A DNA stretch of 64,000 nt. Origin: Tetragonia tetragonoides. Lineage: Eukaryota > Streptophyta > Magnoliopsida > Caryophyllales > Aizoaceae. The notes below the pieces were generated by a model. That model did not search any database. It was not told the DNA's origin and worked only from the letters and a program-made list of their open reading frames with translations. Position 1 is the stretch's first letter; each line of letters begins with the position of its first letter. The stretch lies in the NCBI GenBank assembly GCA_038025085.1, contig CM076154.1, positions 34,204,501 through 34,268,500 on the forward strand, read 5' to 3'. The translations under genes and the position numbers were made by a program. Shown here piece by piece: positions 1 to 10,664 of the stretch.

Positions 1-1105
1 ATCGGGGAAACATGTCTTTCTTACATGCATGGGTTTTGTGGAACACAAGAAATGGATTTATCAATAAAAGGAACCATTTTCAACTGCCGCCTGTATGAAT
101 CTCGAGTGTATGAAATAGCCTGTAAATCACAAATATCAGGCAAATTAACAAGATAAATCTTACAGATGTGCTTAGCAAAAAGGCCTATCAAAAACTAAAA
201 CATATTTCTGTCATGAAATTCAATCCAACTATAGTCCAAAGCCACTCGAGTTCGAAACTCGTCAAGATCGATGAAGAAGCACAAAAATCAATATATAATA
301 AACACATGTCAAATGGTTAATTTCCCCAAATTGTGATATATAGACACATCACACATGTAGTCAAAAGGTTAATTTCCCCAAATGGAGAGATATCGTTATA
401 TACTTGTATCTCTCGAGTACCTCACTTGAAATTCACTATTGGAATTGTTCATATGAACACTATTATTGGACATGTACGTGTTCTTAGCTTCCCTATGCAA
501 CAAGTCTTAGAATAATTGTATTGCACGTAAGTTTAGAAAGACCTCTCCAAATTGAGCTTTGCTATATGTACATTAATTATACGGAGAACTATCTCACCCA
601 AAAAATAAATATATGGAGAACTAATTGGTTTGGTGTAGTGGTTAGAATTTTAGAAGTTGAAACTAAGGTATTATGTACATTACATTTGAGGTTTGAAAAG
701 CAATTTGTGATGCCTTCATAAAAAAACTAAAAAAGATGTAGAAAAGAAGTTTGAAAAGTAGTAGCAATCACAAATCGACTTAGTACGCTAGTGGCGCAAC
801 GAGTAGTAATTCTTGTAGGTGTTTGTGTTTGTGTTTGTGTTTGTTCATTCTATTAAACGATATAATATTCATTTCGTCTCAACACTAGCTATTGATTCAA
901 TTGGTTCCGATGCAAGGTGTGGGAGGTTTGTGCATTTTACATTCTTTAAACTCAAAGAGCATTATATATGTCAGACGTATTAAGGAATACAAATTATTGC
1001 ATGGACAAGGATCCAATAGTACGTAGCTACATTGTGTGGACCTAATAAATTTATACCTTAGAAAAATAAAAATGCGACTAAAGGAAAAAAAATATGACGA
1101 AAAAA
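1..1105. other. AT-rich intergenic DNA
   Basis: I see no gene here. The short open frames near 333-721 lack codon structure or any family motif. A short GTTTGT tandem run lies near 821-845. Nothing else is recognisable. Confidence 0.6.
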
Positions 1106-1121
1106 GAAAGAAAGAAACTTA

Positions 1122-1222
1122 CAACAACAACAAATAGATGTCCGGCCAAAGGCGGGGTCTGGGGAGGTCCAGATGTACGAAGCCTTACTCCTAACTAGTC
1201 GCTTAGTAGAGAGACTGTTTTC
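1122..1222 (-). mobile_element. 101-bp retroposon tail (RTE-LINE or SINE 3' end)
   Basis: Read on the minus strand, this stretch matches the last 140 bp of the RTE-type LINE at 40286-41218. It shares the block GACTAGTTAGG, then CGTACATCTGGACCTCCCC and AGACCCCGCC, and ends in a TTG repeat. The direct repeat GAAAGAAAGAAACTTA flanks it at 1106-1121 and 1223-1238, as expected for a target-site duplication. It is therefore a complete insertion of an extremely 5'-truncated copy, or of a SINE that shares the LINE tail. It has no coding content. Confidence 0.8.
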
Positions 1223-1238
1223 GAAAGAAAGAAACTTA

Positions 1239-2800
1239 CAATATAAGATTATTTCATTTTAGTCATAGCTCAATTTTCTTCGACAAATAATTTAATTTCA
1301 TCGTATCCACATACTTGTCTGAACCCGAAATCTATGCAGTATAAATTGACTAATAAATATAACAATAATTGAGTCTCAATTCATCAATTTAACCATTTGG
1401 TTGAATAGGTTCCTCACACCCCCAACAAAAAAAGTTTGATCTCAGTATATAAACAATAAACTAACATTTCCAGTCCATCTATGACTCAGTATATATAAGA
1501 TAAACTTCATCATTATATCCTTTATGTATAAATTCGAAGAAAAGTGAATTCTTGCTTCTCTTTATGAAGTTTTTTTCCACAAAAAAAATAAAAACAATCA
1601 AGTAATACAGGAAAAAAAATTAGTTAAAGTAAATACCCTATATCCCTAAAGAAGCAATCATCATTTAGAACGTAGCTTTAATTTCCTAAGTTCAGAGGAA
1701 GATTCAAGGGTAGCTTAGATGCAAAAAGCTTCATTATTAGCACATTGCACATGTAAGAGATTTTAATAATAATACTGCTTCACAATAATATTGCTACAGT
1801 GAAATGCATAATAATACTTATAAAATAATCAAATGTTCCTAAAAAGGCAGAAATACACCACCTTTTGATAAGTAAAAGCATGTGCAATTCTCTATTAGAT
1901 TCCTAGATCCAAATTTGATCCCTTGATATTTATCCTTCAAATACAAATGATTTTACTTCTAGGCTGTAATATAAGATCTAAATTTGATTTTTGATTAGCA
2001 TCTTCTTTTGAGATTATATATATGGTTAAATTCAAGTTTAGCAATTGGGCATATTTATGCATGCCAATTGAAATTACAACTATAACTTATGTTTTTTGGC
2101 GAAAATGGACAGGTATATAAACTTTATATTGATAAATAATCTATCGTGACATAAATAATAAAAAAAACACCGTACCTTTAGACATTAAGTTGCCCATACT
2201 TGCTCTAGACCTAAAGGGATTTCAAGTAAAACCAGGCCAGTAGTCCTTAATGGTCACCGCTATTGGTTCCGAATAAAAAAAAAAGTTAACTATACTCTTT
2301 TAGGATGTTGAAAAAAAAGGTAACCCTGGAAAACAATACTCTTATAGTTACACTCGTACAAGAAAATACATGGTTGTAGTCAAAAGTTTTTATTGGGTGT
2401 AAATATGACAAATGATACATTAAATAGTTCTTAGTTTGGTACCATGTGACAATGACTTTAAATGTAATGTGTTTATCAATTTATTTGTCGTCGTAGTTTA
2501 TCAATTTTGTTTTGATACACAAGAACGCACAAAGGATTTCGAATAGATCATTCATTTTCAAGATTCAGAGAAACTAGCAACCAATCTTTAATAACATAAT
2601 TTCCGATCTTTCACTTGTAATGTCTACCAATGAGTAATGCATAATTATAAAATCCCAAATGCTAACTAATATGTCTAACATTTCTTAAATCTATTACGAT
2701 CTCATCGATTGCCCTGCATAAAGAAAAACAGATTGAATCTCATAAAAGCACAATTAAGTGTATATATGCCATATACAATTGTAGAATTGATGATGAGTGA
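1239..2800. other. AT-rich intergenic DNA
   Basis: No coding region or recognisable element was found. The sequence is strongly AT-rich with many short A and T runs. Confidence 0.55.
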
Positions 2801-2970
2801 GGATCCTCTAAAGTAAAACCCTCCAATATCTCCTCCAATAAACCAATATCATCATGCCACATCACTTATCCATTCCAATAAACATCCAATACTAGTTCTT
2901 TTTACCTTTTCTTTTTTGGTTCTTGTGAGTTACTACACCAAATACTTCACCATTTTACTTTAGAGGATCC
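2801..2970. mobile_element. MITE with GGATCCTCTAAAGTAAAA terminal inverted repeats
   Basis: The left end reads GGATCCTCTAAAGTAAAA and the right end is its perfect reverse complement, 18 bp on each side, enclosing about 134 bp of noncoding DNA. Size and symmetry fit a small non-autonomous DNA transposon. I could not find an unambiguous target duplication, so the superfamily is open. Confidence 0.6.
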
Positions 2971-4850
2971 CATCTCACTGATGATATCCATACTTTGAAA
3001 TGTGATATATAGGCTAGTAATTAACAAAAATATATAAGACCTAGAGAGTTTGAAATGCACAAAAACTTATAAACGAGTAGAGCCTTAAGAGTAAAAGACA
3101 AGCAAGGGAAACAAACATACTCTTAGTGACAATAGTTTGCTTTTTCCCAAATCCTTCCATTCAAAAATTTCAACAGTTTGTAACTTTGTACAAGATCTAT
3201 TATCTTGGCCTTATTATTTTTAACTTGGCATTATTTTAGGTCGTTAAACCTATGATTTTTATAGTTAATTACTTAATTAATTAAAAAATTAAAAAGAGGG
3301 CAGGGGAATCAGAAATCCGATCACAAGTAGACCTAGAAAGTTGAAACCGTGAGGAGGTGGTGTTGGAGAGAGAGAGAATATTCTAGTGCCGCCATAGTCC
3401 AACAGGAAACATCCAAACAAGAAATTGTAAACTAAAAAAGGGGTTTTATTAGAAAGCAAAGCATCATTAGATTATGATTAATAGTCTATTAAGGTCACCA
3501 GAAAAAGTCAGCTCACAAGGGGACGACTACTCCTTACTTCCAAAAATTCACTGCTCTTGTCAGCTTGCTGTCTTTTAACCCCTGTCTCCCTTTACTCTTA
3601 CCATTTAATTTATCTTGGGGTAACTTTTTTTCTTCAAATTTAAGTTTTTTTTGTTTATCTTTGGAACATCGAAATCACAAAATCTTAATCTTGTATAACA
3701 CGGTATGATCGTAATCTTTAGTGATATGATGATGGTCACTATTAGTGAAACAAGATTTAATGTGAGTTGGTCGATCTTACGTAAATATAAGGTATTTCTT
3801 TTAATTTCGTCGTCTCCATGTGTTGTACTAGATCATTTCGTTTCGTTCATTATTGTCATTTTGTTCCGTTGCGCTACATCTGATTTATATACTTCATTTT
3901 GTCTTACAATTTGTTTAATTATGCAACCTATTTTGTTCTGCGATATTCCGTTATTAATTATACGACACCATTCTGCTGAAGAGAACAAGACCTAAGGGTT
4001 AGATATTGAAACCAAATATATAGACAATAATTTTCCAAAGAAAAAAAAGAACAATAAGAGAAATGAGATGAGAAGACTTATTAGGGGTAGTATGACGTAC
4101 AATAGTTAATGAGGGTTTGATGTATAAGTTTTGATCAGGAATAACATGAATTGACTTAGATTTAAGCATTTATTGTTCTTGGTCAAGTTCCTCGGATGTG
4201 GCATGGAAAACTAGAAGCAAAAGCAACTCCTAATCTCCTTTAGAATAATAGGAGCGAGAATCAAAGATTTTCATCCACAATGACATATTTCTTTGCTAGC
4301 TCCATGAGAATACAGAGACAATGAAACAAACTACTCCTGAAAAACAACTAATTTAAATGAATGAAAAAAGGAATGAAAAAGGTATAACTGCAGACTTGTA
4401 TAGTTGAAAATTTGTCTTTCATCACTTTAAGAACTTATTTGAAAAACGATAAGTATATATTTTCATTCGTTACCACTCCATGTTACATCCTGGTCGTCCG
4501 TAATTTTGTTATAAATTCCATTTTAATAAAAGAAAATTTAAAAGTTGATGTGTCGAATGTATAAGGAAATGGGATAGGCGATGACACAAAAAATGGGACA
4601 GAGAATTCTTACCGTTCGCCAAAGATATGCTAATGCTGTACATGAAAAAAAACAAACTACTTCGTAAACTTTTTTAAGGATAAGATTTACGATAGAGGAA
4701 TAGAAAAATAAAAACTCGTAGAAAATAAGTGAATCAAAATCAAGTTTTCAAAAATTTTGACTTAACATAATACGAAAGGCTCTTGTTGACACCAAAGTTT
4801 TTTTCCGCCATATTAACAGAAGTAATATCTTTTAATTGTTTGGTAGATAA
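2971..4850. other. Intergenic DNA, no supported gene
   Basis: A 96-codon open frame at 3705-3995 has no recognisable domain, and its composition matches the AT-rich background. I do not call it a gene. No other structure stands out. Confidence 0.5.
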
Positions 4851-4852
4851 GG

Positions 4853-5030
4853 GGTGTAGTTGAGTGGTAAAGGCATATAATCTTAATCAATGTCAATGGT
4901 TTGAATCTCGCCTTATGGAGCAACCTTAAATCTCTTGACCAATTGTCTCATCTTTTGAGATGCCTACAAGCCAACGCCGGAAAATAGTCACTATTATCGA
5001 CAACGGTGGTTAACTCTGGTGTGAACCCAA
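4853..5030 (+). mobile_element. tRNA-derived SINE, family A, full-length
   Basis: An A-box-like TAGTTGAGTGG lies at the head, and about 40 bp later comes a B-box-like GGTTTGAATCTC. A family body with ACAAGCCAACGCC and GAAATAGTCAC follows, ending GTGAACC plus a short A-rich tail. The same body recurs at 12535-12612, 45797-45991 and 56036-56199. An imperfect flanking repeat, TGTTTGGTA versus TGTTTTGGTA, may be the target duplication. SINEs of this type are transcribed by RNA polymerase III and moved by LINE enzymes. Confidence 0.75.
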
Positions 5031-5106
5031 AAATAAATCTTATAATGTTTTGGTACATGAGCCAGCTAAGGGTTTGGGACTTATCTTTGCCTTCTCAACA
5101 ACAAAG

Positions 5107-5714
5107 TGTTGGAAACAGTGCTTAGAGTTGAAGTTTGGTTATGGCCAATCCGAGTTTGGTTCCACCCAATCTTATTCAGATTCACGATATCTTAATTGTT
5201 GAAATCACGGAATTAATGAGATCCGTTTCTGCTGTTTTAATCCTTTATTCTTGTATATAACAAATCCTGATTTTCAGCTTATTATCTTTATTGTGATATT
5301 ATATCCTTGATCTCAAAGTCATTGATTTCCCTGATCTATCCACTAATTGCCTTAATTGATTTCCTATTGATGGGAAAGTTCCAGTCCTCTTTCGGCTATA
5401 AAAGCCTAATTCATATTGCTGGAAAATATACAAGAGAAAACCATCCATCTTCCTTTTCTCTCTCTACCATTTTCCACTATTCCTGAGCAAGTTGAGTTTT
5501 GTTCCAATCCTTTCTCGTGAGTGTACACGAGTAAGGGTGTGTTGTGTTAATCTTGGAAAGCAAGCGCTACGTAATCGATTTGCACCTAGATTGAGGCGAA
5601 ATCGTTTTAAGGCAGTGGTTAACCCCACGGCGCAGCAAATTACTTTCGTGTTCAATTCTGCCAGTTGATCATTGGGACCAACCAAAAATGAGTTTGAGTC
5701 CACCTATTCTAACA
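5107..5714 (+). mobile_element. Solo LTR of an LTR retrotransposon
   Basis: This 608-bp unit begins TGTTGGAA and ends TTCTAACA, which are near-perfect inverted termini of the TG...CA type. It is bounded by the 5-bp direct repeat CAAAG at 5102-5106 and 5715-5719. A TATA element, GGCTATAAAAGCC, sits near 5394, followed by a CT-rich leader, as in the promoter of an LTR. No internal domain, primer-binding site or second LTR follows, so this is most likely a solo LTR left by LTR-LTR recombination. The Copia or Gypsy class cannot be decided from the LTR alone. Confidence 0.78.
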
Positions 5715-5719
5715 CAAAG

Positions 5720-6344
5720 ATCCGGATCTCTTTTACTAGAACCACTGAGAATATTTATCAAAATTCATGTTTGAACAGCAGCTTCAATTATTACAACGTA
5801 ACTAAGGACTAAACTGCAGTGATCATGCAATGATTAAAAAAGTGATGAAGGAGCTATTGCACTTTTGACTAGCAAGTAGTAGAATTGAAAAGTTGTTATT
5901 TCTATGTGGTGATAAAAAGTACTAAAAATGTGCGATTGGAGAGCAATATGTTTCTGTCACGTCAAGTATAGCTAATTGCTCCATTCCTTTATTTTGAAAT
6001 GGAAATATTGATTGTATTTATAATGAATGGAGTTTTTGAATTGCACAACATGTTTGAGTTTGTGTATAACACTTCTCATTTCAATAATATTTGGTAAAGA
6101 AATGAATTAAAAGCTAAATTTGTTTTTTTTTTAAGAAAAAAATAAAAGGTGTAATTCCATGTTCTACTTATTAAAAAGATTCAGTAAATCCAAAACAAAA
6201 ACAGTAATAGTGTGAATCTTTTTGAAAAAAATTCTCTACTAAAAGCAATTACTACTCTTCAACAAAGGTTATAACTTATTACAATTGTATATTAAAAGAA
6301 GTCGTGTCAATCTTGACAAAAAACAAAAGAAGTCTAAAGTACTC
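5720..6344. other. AT-rich intergenic DNA
   Basis: No gene or element is recognisable here. The stretch is AT-rich with several poly-A and poly-T runs. Confidence 0.5.
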
Positions 6345-6347
6345 CTA

Positions 6348-6542
6348 GAGTGTGTTCTTTAGAGCTGAATTTATCAGAACTGAATCGAATTGAATTCAAC
6401 AACATTGAACTAGACACCACTGAACTGAAAACAACTTGTTATATGAGACAAAAAGTATGTTTCTGAACTCAACACCACTTAACTAAATTGAAAATCATTG
6501 AATTGACATCTGAATTGAATGTGAGCTCTAAAAAACGCACCG
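6348..6542. mobile_element. Tourist-like MITE of the GAACT-rich family
   Basis: The left end GAGTGTGTTCTTTAGAGCT and the right end (reverse complement CGGTGCGTTTTTTAGAGCT) form terminal inverted repeats. CTA flanks the element at 6345-6347 and 6543-6545. The interior is rich in variants of CACTGAACTGAA. Related copies lie at 12813-13074, 56264-57127 and 63879 to the window end. The 3-bp target duplication and termini fit PIF/Harbinger-derived Tourist elements. Confidence 0.72.
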
Positions 6543-6916
6543 CTAGTAGTACTCACAACTCAAAAATTACATGAAAATCAACCTTAGTTCTACAATTGAA
6601 TGTTTCTTGAGTAATTCATTTCAGAAACAAACAAAAGTTGTAAAAACACTATTTTACATAGATAAGTAAATAAGATGAATAGATCATATGTGATATCCAC
6701 ATTTCACAAACAAAAACTAGCAATAACAATTACAAACAAATACAAAATAAAATAATGTAGAGAGAAAAAGGCTATCAAATTATGGGGTAATCATTCCAAA
6801 TGAAAAAGGATGAGGATTAGCTTTCTTGGGTCCTCATCATATGTGTCATCATGCACGCCTTTGTGCTTTGCCCATAACATCCTTTCCTTCATTCATCTAT
6901 CTCTCCCTCTAATTTT

Positions 6917-7250
6917 ATTCTACTCTCTCTCTTTCTCTCTCTCTCTCTCTCCTTCCACTCTTGACTCTCAACTTTAACTTTTCACCGCCATCCACAAATT
7001 AAATAAAATTTTGTGCTCTTTGCCCGACCAAAAGCAAAGGTAAAACACCACATCTTATGTGTTGTTTTGGTGTGTGTGGACTGTGAGTGTGTTCTTCCCA
7101 AGAGATAGAGAGAGATAGAGAGAAACAAGTAAATTATTTAGATAGCAAGCTAAGCTAAGAATAGTGTACAAATTTTTATATATTTATTAATAAATTATTT
7201 ATATATCAAAGCATTATTATTGTTATTACTATTTGGAACCATATATATAA
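6917..7250 (+). promoter_or_regulatory. Promoter region of the IDD gene: CT-rich tract and TATA box
   Basis: A CTCTCT-rich pyrimidine tract lies at about 6915-6960. A candidate TATA box, ATATATATAA at 7241-7250, is placed about 210 bp before the start codon, which would give a 5' leader of roughly 180 bases. The TATA assignment is by position and motif only. Other AT-rich runs near 7170-7205 are alternatives. Confidence 0.45.
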
Positions 7251-7458
7251 CAAGGCTTGACCTATCCTCCTTGTGTTTTTCCCTTAATCACATCCTTAAT
7301 CCCTTCTCTTTTATGCCCTTATGAGAGACATATAGCTATAGAGAGAAATCACATCAACCAAATCTAATTCCCCAAATCTAACTTGTTGCTAATCACAAAT
7401 AACTAAGGAGCTTAATTGAGCTTTCTACCAATAAGCGAATTCGATTCGAGGAAAAATT

Positions 7459-10400
7459 ATGGCTGATCAAGAAGCAATCCCAAATGGGTTCATACAAACC
7501 CAAGTTATTGGATCCAATGATCCTCCACCTCCTAAGAAGAAGAGAAACCTCCCAGGCAATCCAGGCAAGTTTTCCATATATTTTTTTCAACTTTTTTCTC
7601 AATTTTTTTGGTCCTTAAAACTTTTGCTCCAACTTTTTGGTATAATGATGAAGCTAAGATTAGGTATATTCACATAATATACAATTAATGAAGTAATAAT
7701 GATATTTCTTTTTGGTTGTTTTAGATCCTGAAGCAGAAGTGATAGCTTTATCACCCAAAACCCTAATGGCAACAAACAGATTTTTATGTGAAATATGTGG
7801 TAAAGGGTTCCAAAGAGATCAAAACTTGCAACTTCATCGTAGAGGTCATAACTTACCATGGAAGCTTAAGCAAAGAACGAGCAAGGAACCGCGAAAGCGG
7901 GTTTATGTTTGCCCTGAGAAGAGTTGTGTTCATCACCACCCTTCAAGGGCGCTTGGTGATCTTACCGGCATTAAGAAGCACTTCTGTAGGAAGCATGGTG
8001 AGAAGAAATGGAAGTGTGAGAAGTGTAACAAGAGATATGCTGTTCAATCTGATTGGAAGGCTCATTCTAAGACTTGTGGTACTAGAGAGTATAAATGTGA
8101 TTGTGGCACTATCTTCTCAAGGTATAACTAATCATGTCTATGTGTTTATATCATCATATTATTAGTGCATGTTTTGATATGATCCTTGTTCATTCTAGAT
8201 CATAGCATAGCATGGGTATCTAAACTTTTGATTGAGTATTCCCATGCGCCCTGAAATTCATTTTAGATCAAAGCGTAGCATAGGTATCCAATCTTTTGAT
8301 TGATTATTTTCATGGGCCCCGAAGTTCATTCTAGATCATAGCATAAGGCGATGATTTTTAACGACTCCTATACTTTTAAGTTGACCCCATGATGTGACCA
8401 GTAATTTTGAATAGACAAGGTATAATAATTATTGTAAAAATTCAGTTTATATTTTGTGGCATCTTACAATAGAGCAAAAATACTTCAAAATGGTGCAAAA
8501 TCTGTTAGTGATAAGTTAATTCTCTTAAAAGGATATTTTGGTAAAAAAAATATGAGTAATCGAATCAATTTCATAATAGTCACTTAGCATAGAGAGATCC
8601 GTGATGTAAAATGGTTTTTTACTCGTTAAATATAGAATAATGTTATTACCAGGTCAATAAATACTTTTGCGAGATCCAATATTAGAATGGTTAATTTTTG
8701 TTATATTTTCATGTAAATAAAATAAATAATTTAAAAAATAGTGTTTTATGACTTGTTAACAACATTGTCCGATCGAAAATTTTCATGTGAAAATATATAT
8801 GATTGGTGTAGCAAGGTTAGCAAGCAACATGATCTTAAAGAAGATAGTTTATTTTGTGTTTTGGGAGGTGGGGAAAGTGATGTATAGTGATAGTGATTTT
8901 TTTTTTTTTTTGTGGTTGTGGCATCTTACCTTTGTCCATTTTGAAAGACAGTAACATCTTTCTTTCTCTATCGAGTGTGGGGGTAGTAATAGATAGAGGC
9001 AGATGAGGACAAATAAATTGTTACATAATTTGGTACTTACAATATATTCCACATTTTGAGATATCTTCATCACATGCAAATTTCAGTCACCTAAAACTAG
9101 TTGTCTCTCGTCTTGTCCTTTATATGTTCAAAAGCTGCCTTGCTAGATTTGTTTCATTCTAATTAGCTTGATCATCGCTTGTATATATAGCTAGCATGGC
9201 CCTAGTGTACATATTTTCCACGACAAACATGAGCTAGACATTGCAATCTCTTTATAATTGAACCTTGCATTGCAAAATAGTACTTTGGATTCCTTGCTAT
9301 TGTTGTTTGAATGGTATTACTTTCCATTACAAGTTTACAATACTAAGTGTTACGTACGCTTATATAAAAGTTAATGTAACTATTAAAAGTGAAACTCGTT
9401 TCAGCGAAAGTTATGATAAGACTACATTATACAAGTTTCTCTGTTCCTTCTTTACAATGCATTTTAAAATGGTCCCAAAAATTAGTAACATTTTCATATC
9501 AAATTAAATGTGCTATGTAATTAATTGGTGGTTTTTGTTTCTTTGAACAGGAGGGATAGCTTCATAACTCACAGGGCATTTTGTGATGCCTTGGCAGAAG
9601 AAACCGCAAGGATGAATGCAGCTAACGCCCATTTCAACCTCAATGCCGCGGCTGCAGCGCCAAACAACCTTAACTACCATTTTATGGGATCTAATATCCC
9701 ACCAGCAGTTGCCATGGTACAACATTTTAACTCCATTTTCAAGCCTCTTTCATCATCAACCAAAAATGAAACCCTAGACACACAAACCCAAAGGGGACTT
9801 AATCAACTTCCCTTATGGTTAGGCACCCAATTACCTCAAACCCCACAAGGGTATGAAACAATTCCAAATATCCAAGATCATAACACAAATAATATCCACC
9901 AATTTAGCTCTACCAGAAACTCCTTGAACCCTCTTAATAACAACCATCTTATGGTCCCAGGTTCAAATCCTCATCCCGACAATAATAACTACCATTTGAA
10001 TTGGGTTTTTGGGAATAAAATGTCTAATAATACCCCATCAAACAACAACAACAACCACAACAACAACCACAATAGTGATCATCATCAAGAATTAGGTGTC
10101 ATAACAAATACCACAACTTCCACTACTACAAATACTACTACAACTAGCTCAATTCCTTCCTTGTATAGCACCCAACACCCTCAAACATCCTCTAGTAATT
10201 CCTCTCATATCATGTCGGCAACGGCATTATTACAAAAGGCAGCTCAAATGGGTGCCACCTCAACCACTACTCCTAATAATAATGATCCATTAATCTTCCT
10301 AGGCAACTTTGGGTTAATCAAGGGAAATAATATTAATAATAATGCTAGTGATCATAACAATATTCATATTGATGACAATGGTAATGTACTTGATAGCAAC

Positions 10401-10664
10401 AACAATAAGTACAATGGTGGTGGTAGCTCCTTATTTGGTAATACTTCAAACTCAACGACGACGAATCTTGGGAGCGATGTCGAAGTTGGCTCATCGGTAG
10501 ATGATCTCTCAAGCATGACAATGTACAACCCGGCCGCCAAGCGTCAAAAGTTGTTAGGTGACCACCAAGATTGTGCTGCAGGAGGAGGGCAAACAAGGGA
10601 TTTCCTAGGTGTGGGTACACAACCAGCCATTTGCCACCCGCCCTCGATCAACGGGTGGATTTGA
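7459..10664 (+). CDS. INDETERMINATE-DOMAIN (IDD) C2H2 zinc-finger transcription factor
   Basis: Coding exons are 7459-7564, 7725-8121 and 9551-10664, giving 538 aa. The protein opens with a basic nuclear-localisation stretch, PKKKRNLPGNP. The four-finger ID domain follows: ZF1 C57/C60/H73/H77, ZF2 C98/C103/H121/H126, ZF3 C133/C136/H149/C153 and ZF4 C160/C162/H175/C179. This is the C2H2, C2H2, C2HC, C2HC order known for the family. The C-terminal half has Asn- and Thr-rich tracts (about 327-367) and the two conserved IDD motifs MSATALLQKAAQMG (389-402) and TRDFLGVG (516-523). Family members are nuclear DNA-binding regulators of development, metabolism and gibberellin signalling, often partnering DELLA or GRAS proteins. 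Intron 1 begins GCAAGT, a GC-AG intron. Intron 2 (8122-9550) splits finger 4 and carries retroposon tails. The exact paralogue cannot be assigned. The gene looks intact. Confidence 0.95.
8189..8345 (-). repeat. Two 68-bp units in IDD intron 2, each a SINE 3' tail plus target copy
   Basis: Units start at 8189 and 8257, and a third partial copy (TTCATTCTAGATCATAGCAT) starts at 8325. Between the copies lie about 46 bp resembling the 3' end, on the minus strand, of the tRNA-derived SINE at 25766-25940 (compare CATGGGTATC and GGGCCC near the ends). Either a truncated SINE inserted twice at one target, or one insertion was then duplicated in tandem. Confidence 0.6.

Noticed and set aside
3705..3995. 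96-codon open frame, hydrophobic
   Set aside because: It has no recognisable motif, its composition equals the AT-rich background, and no promoter or splice context was seen.
8849..9079. 76-codon minus-strand frame in IDD intron 2
   Set aside because: It lies in an intron, includes the translation of a T tract, and has no family features.
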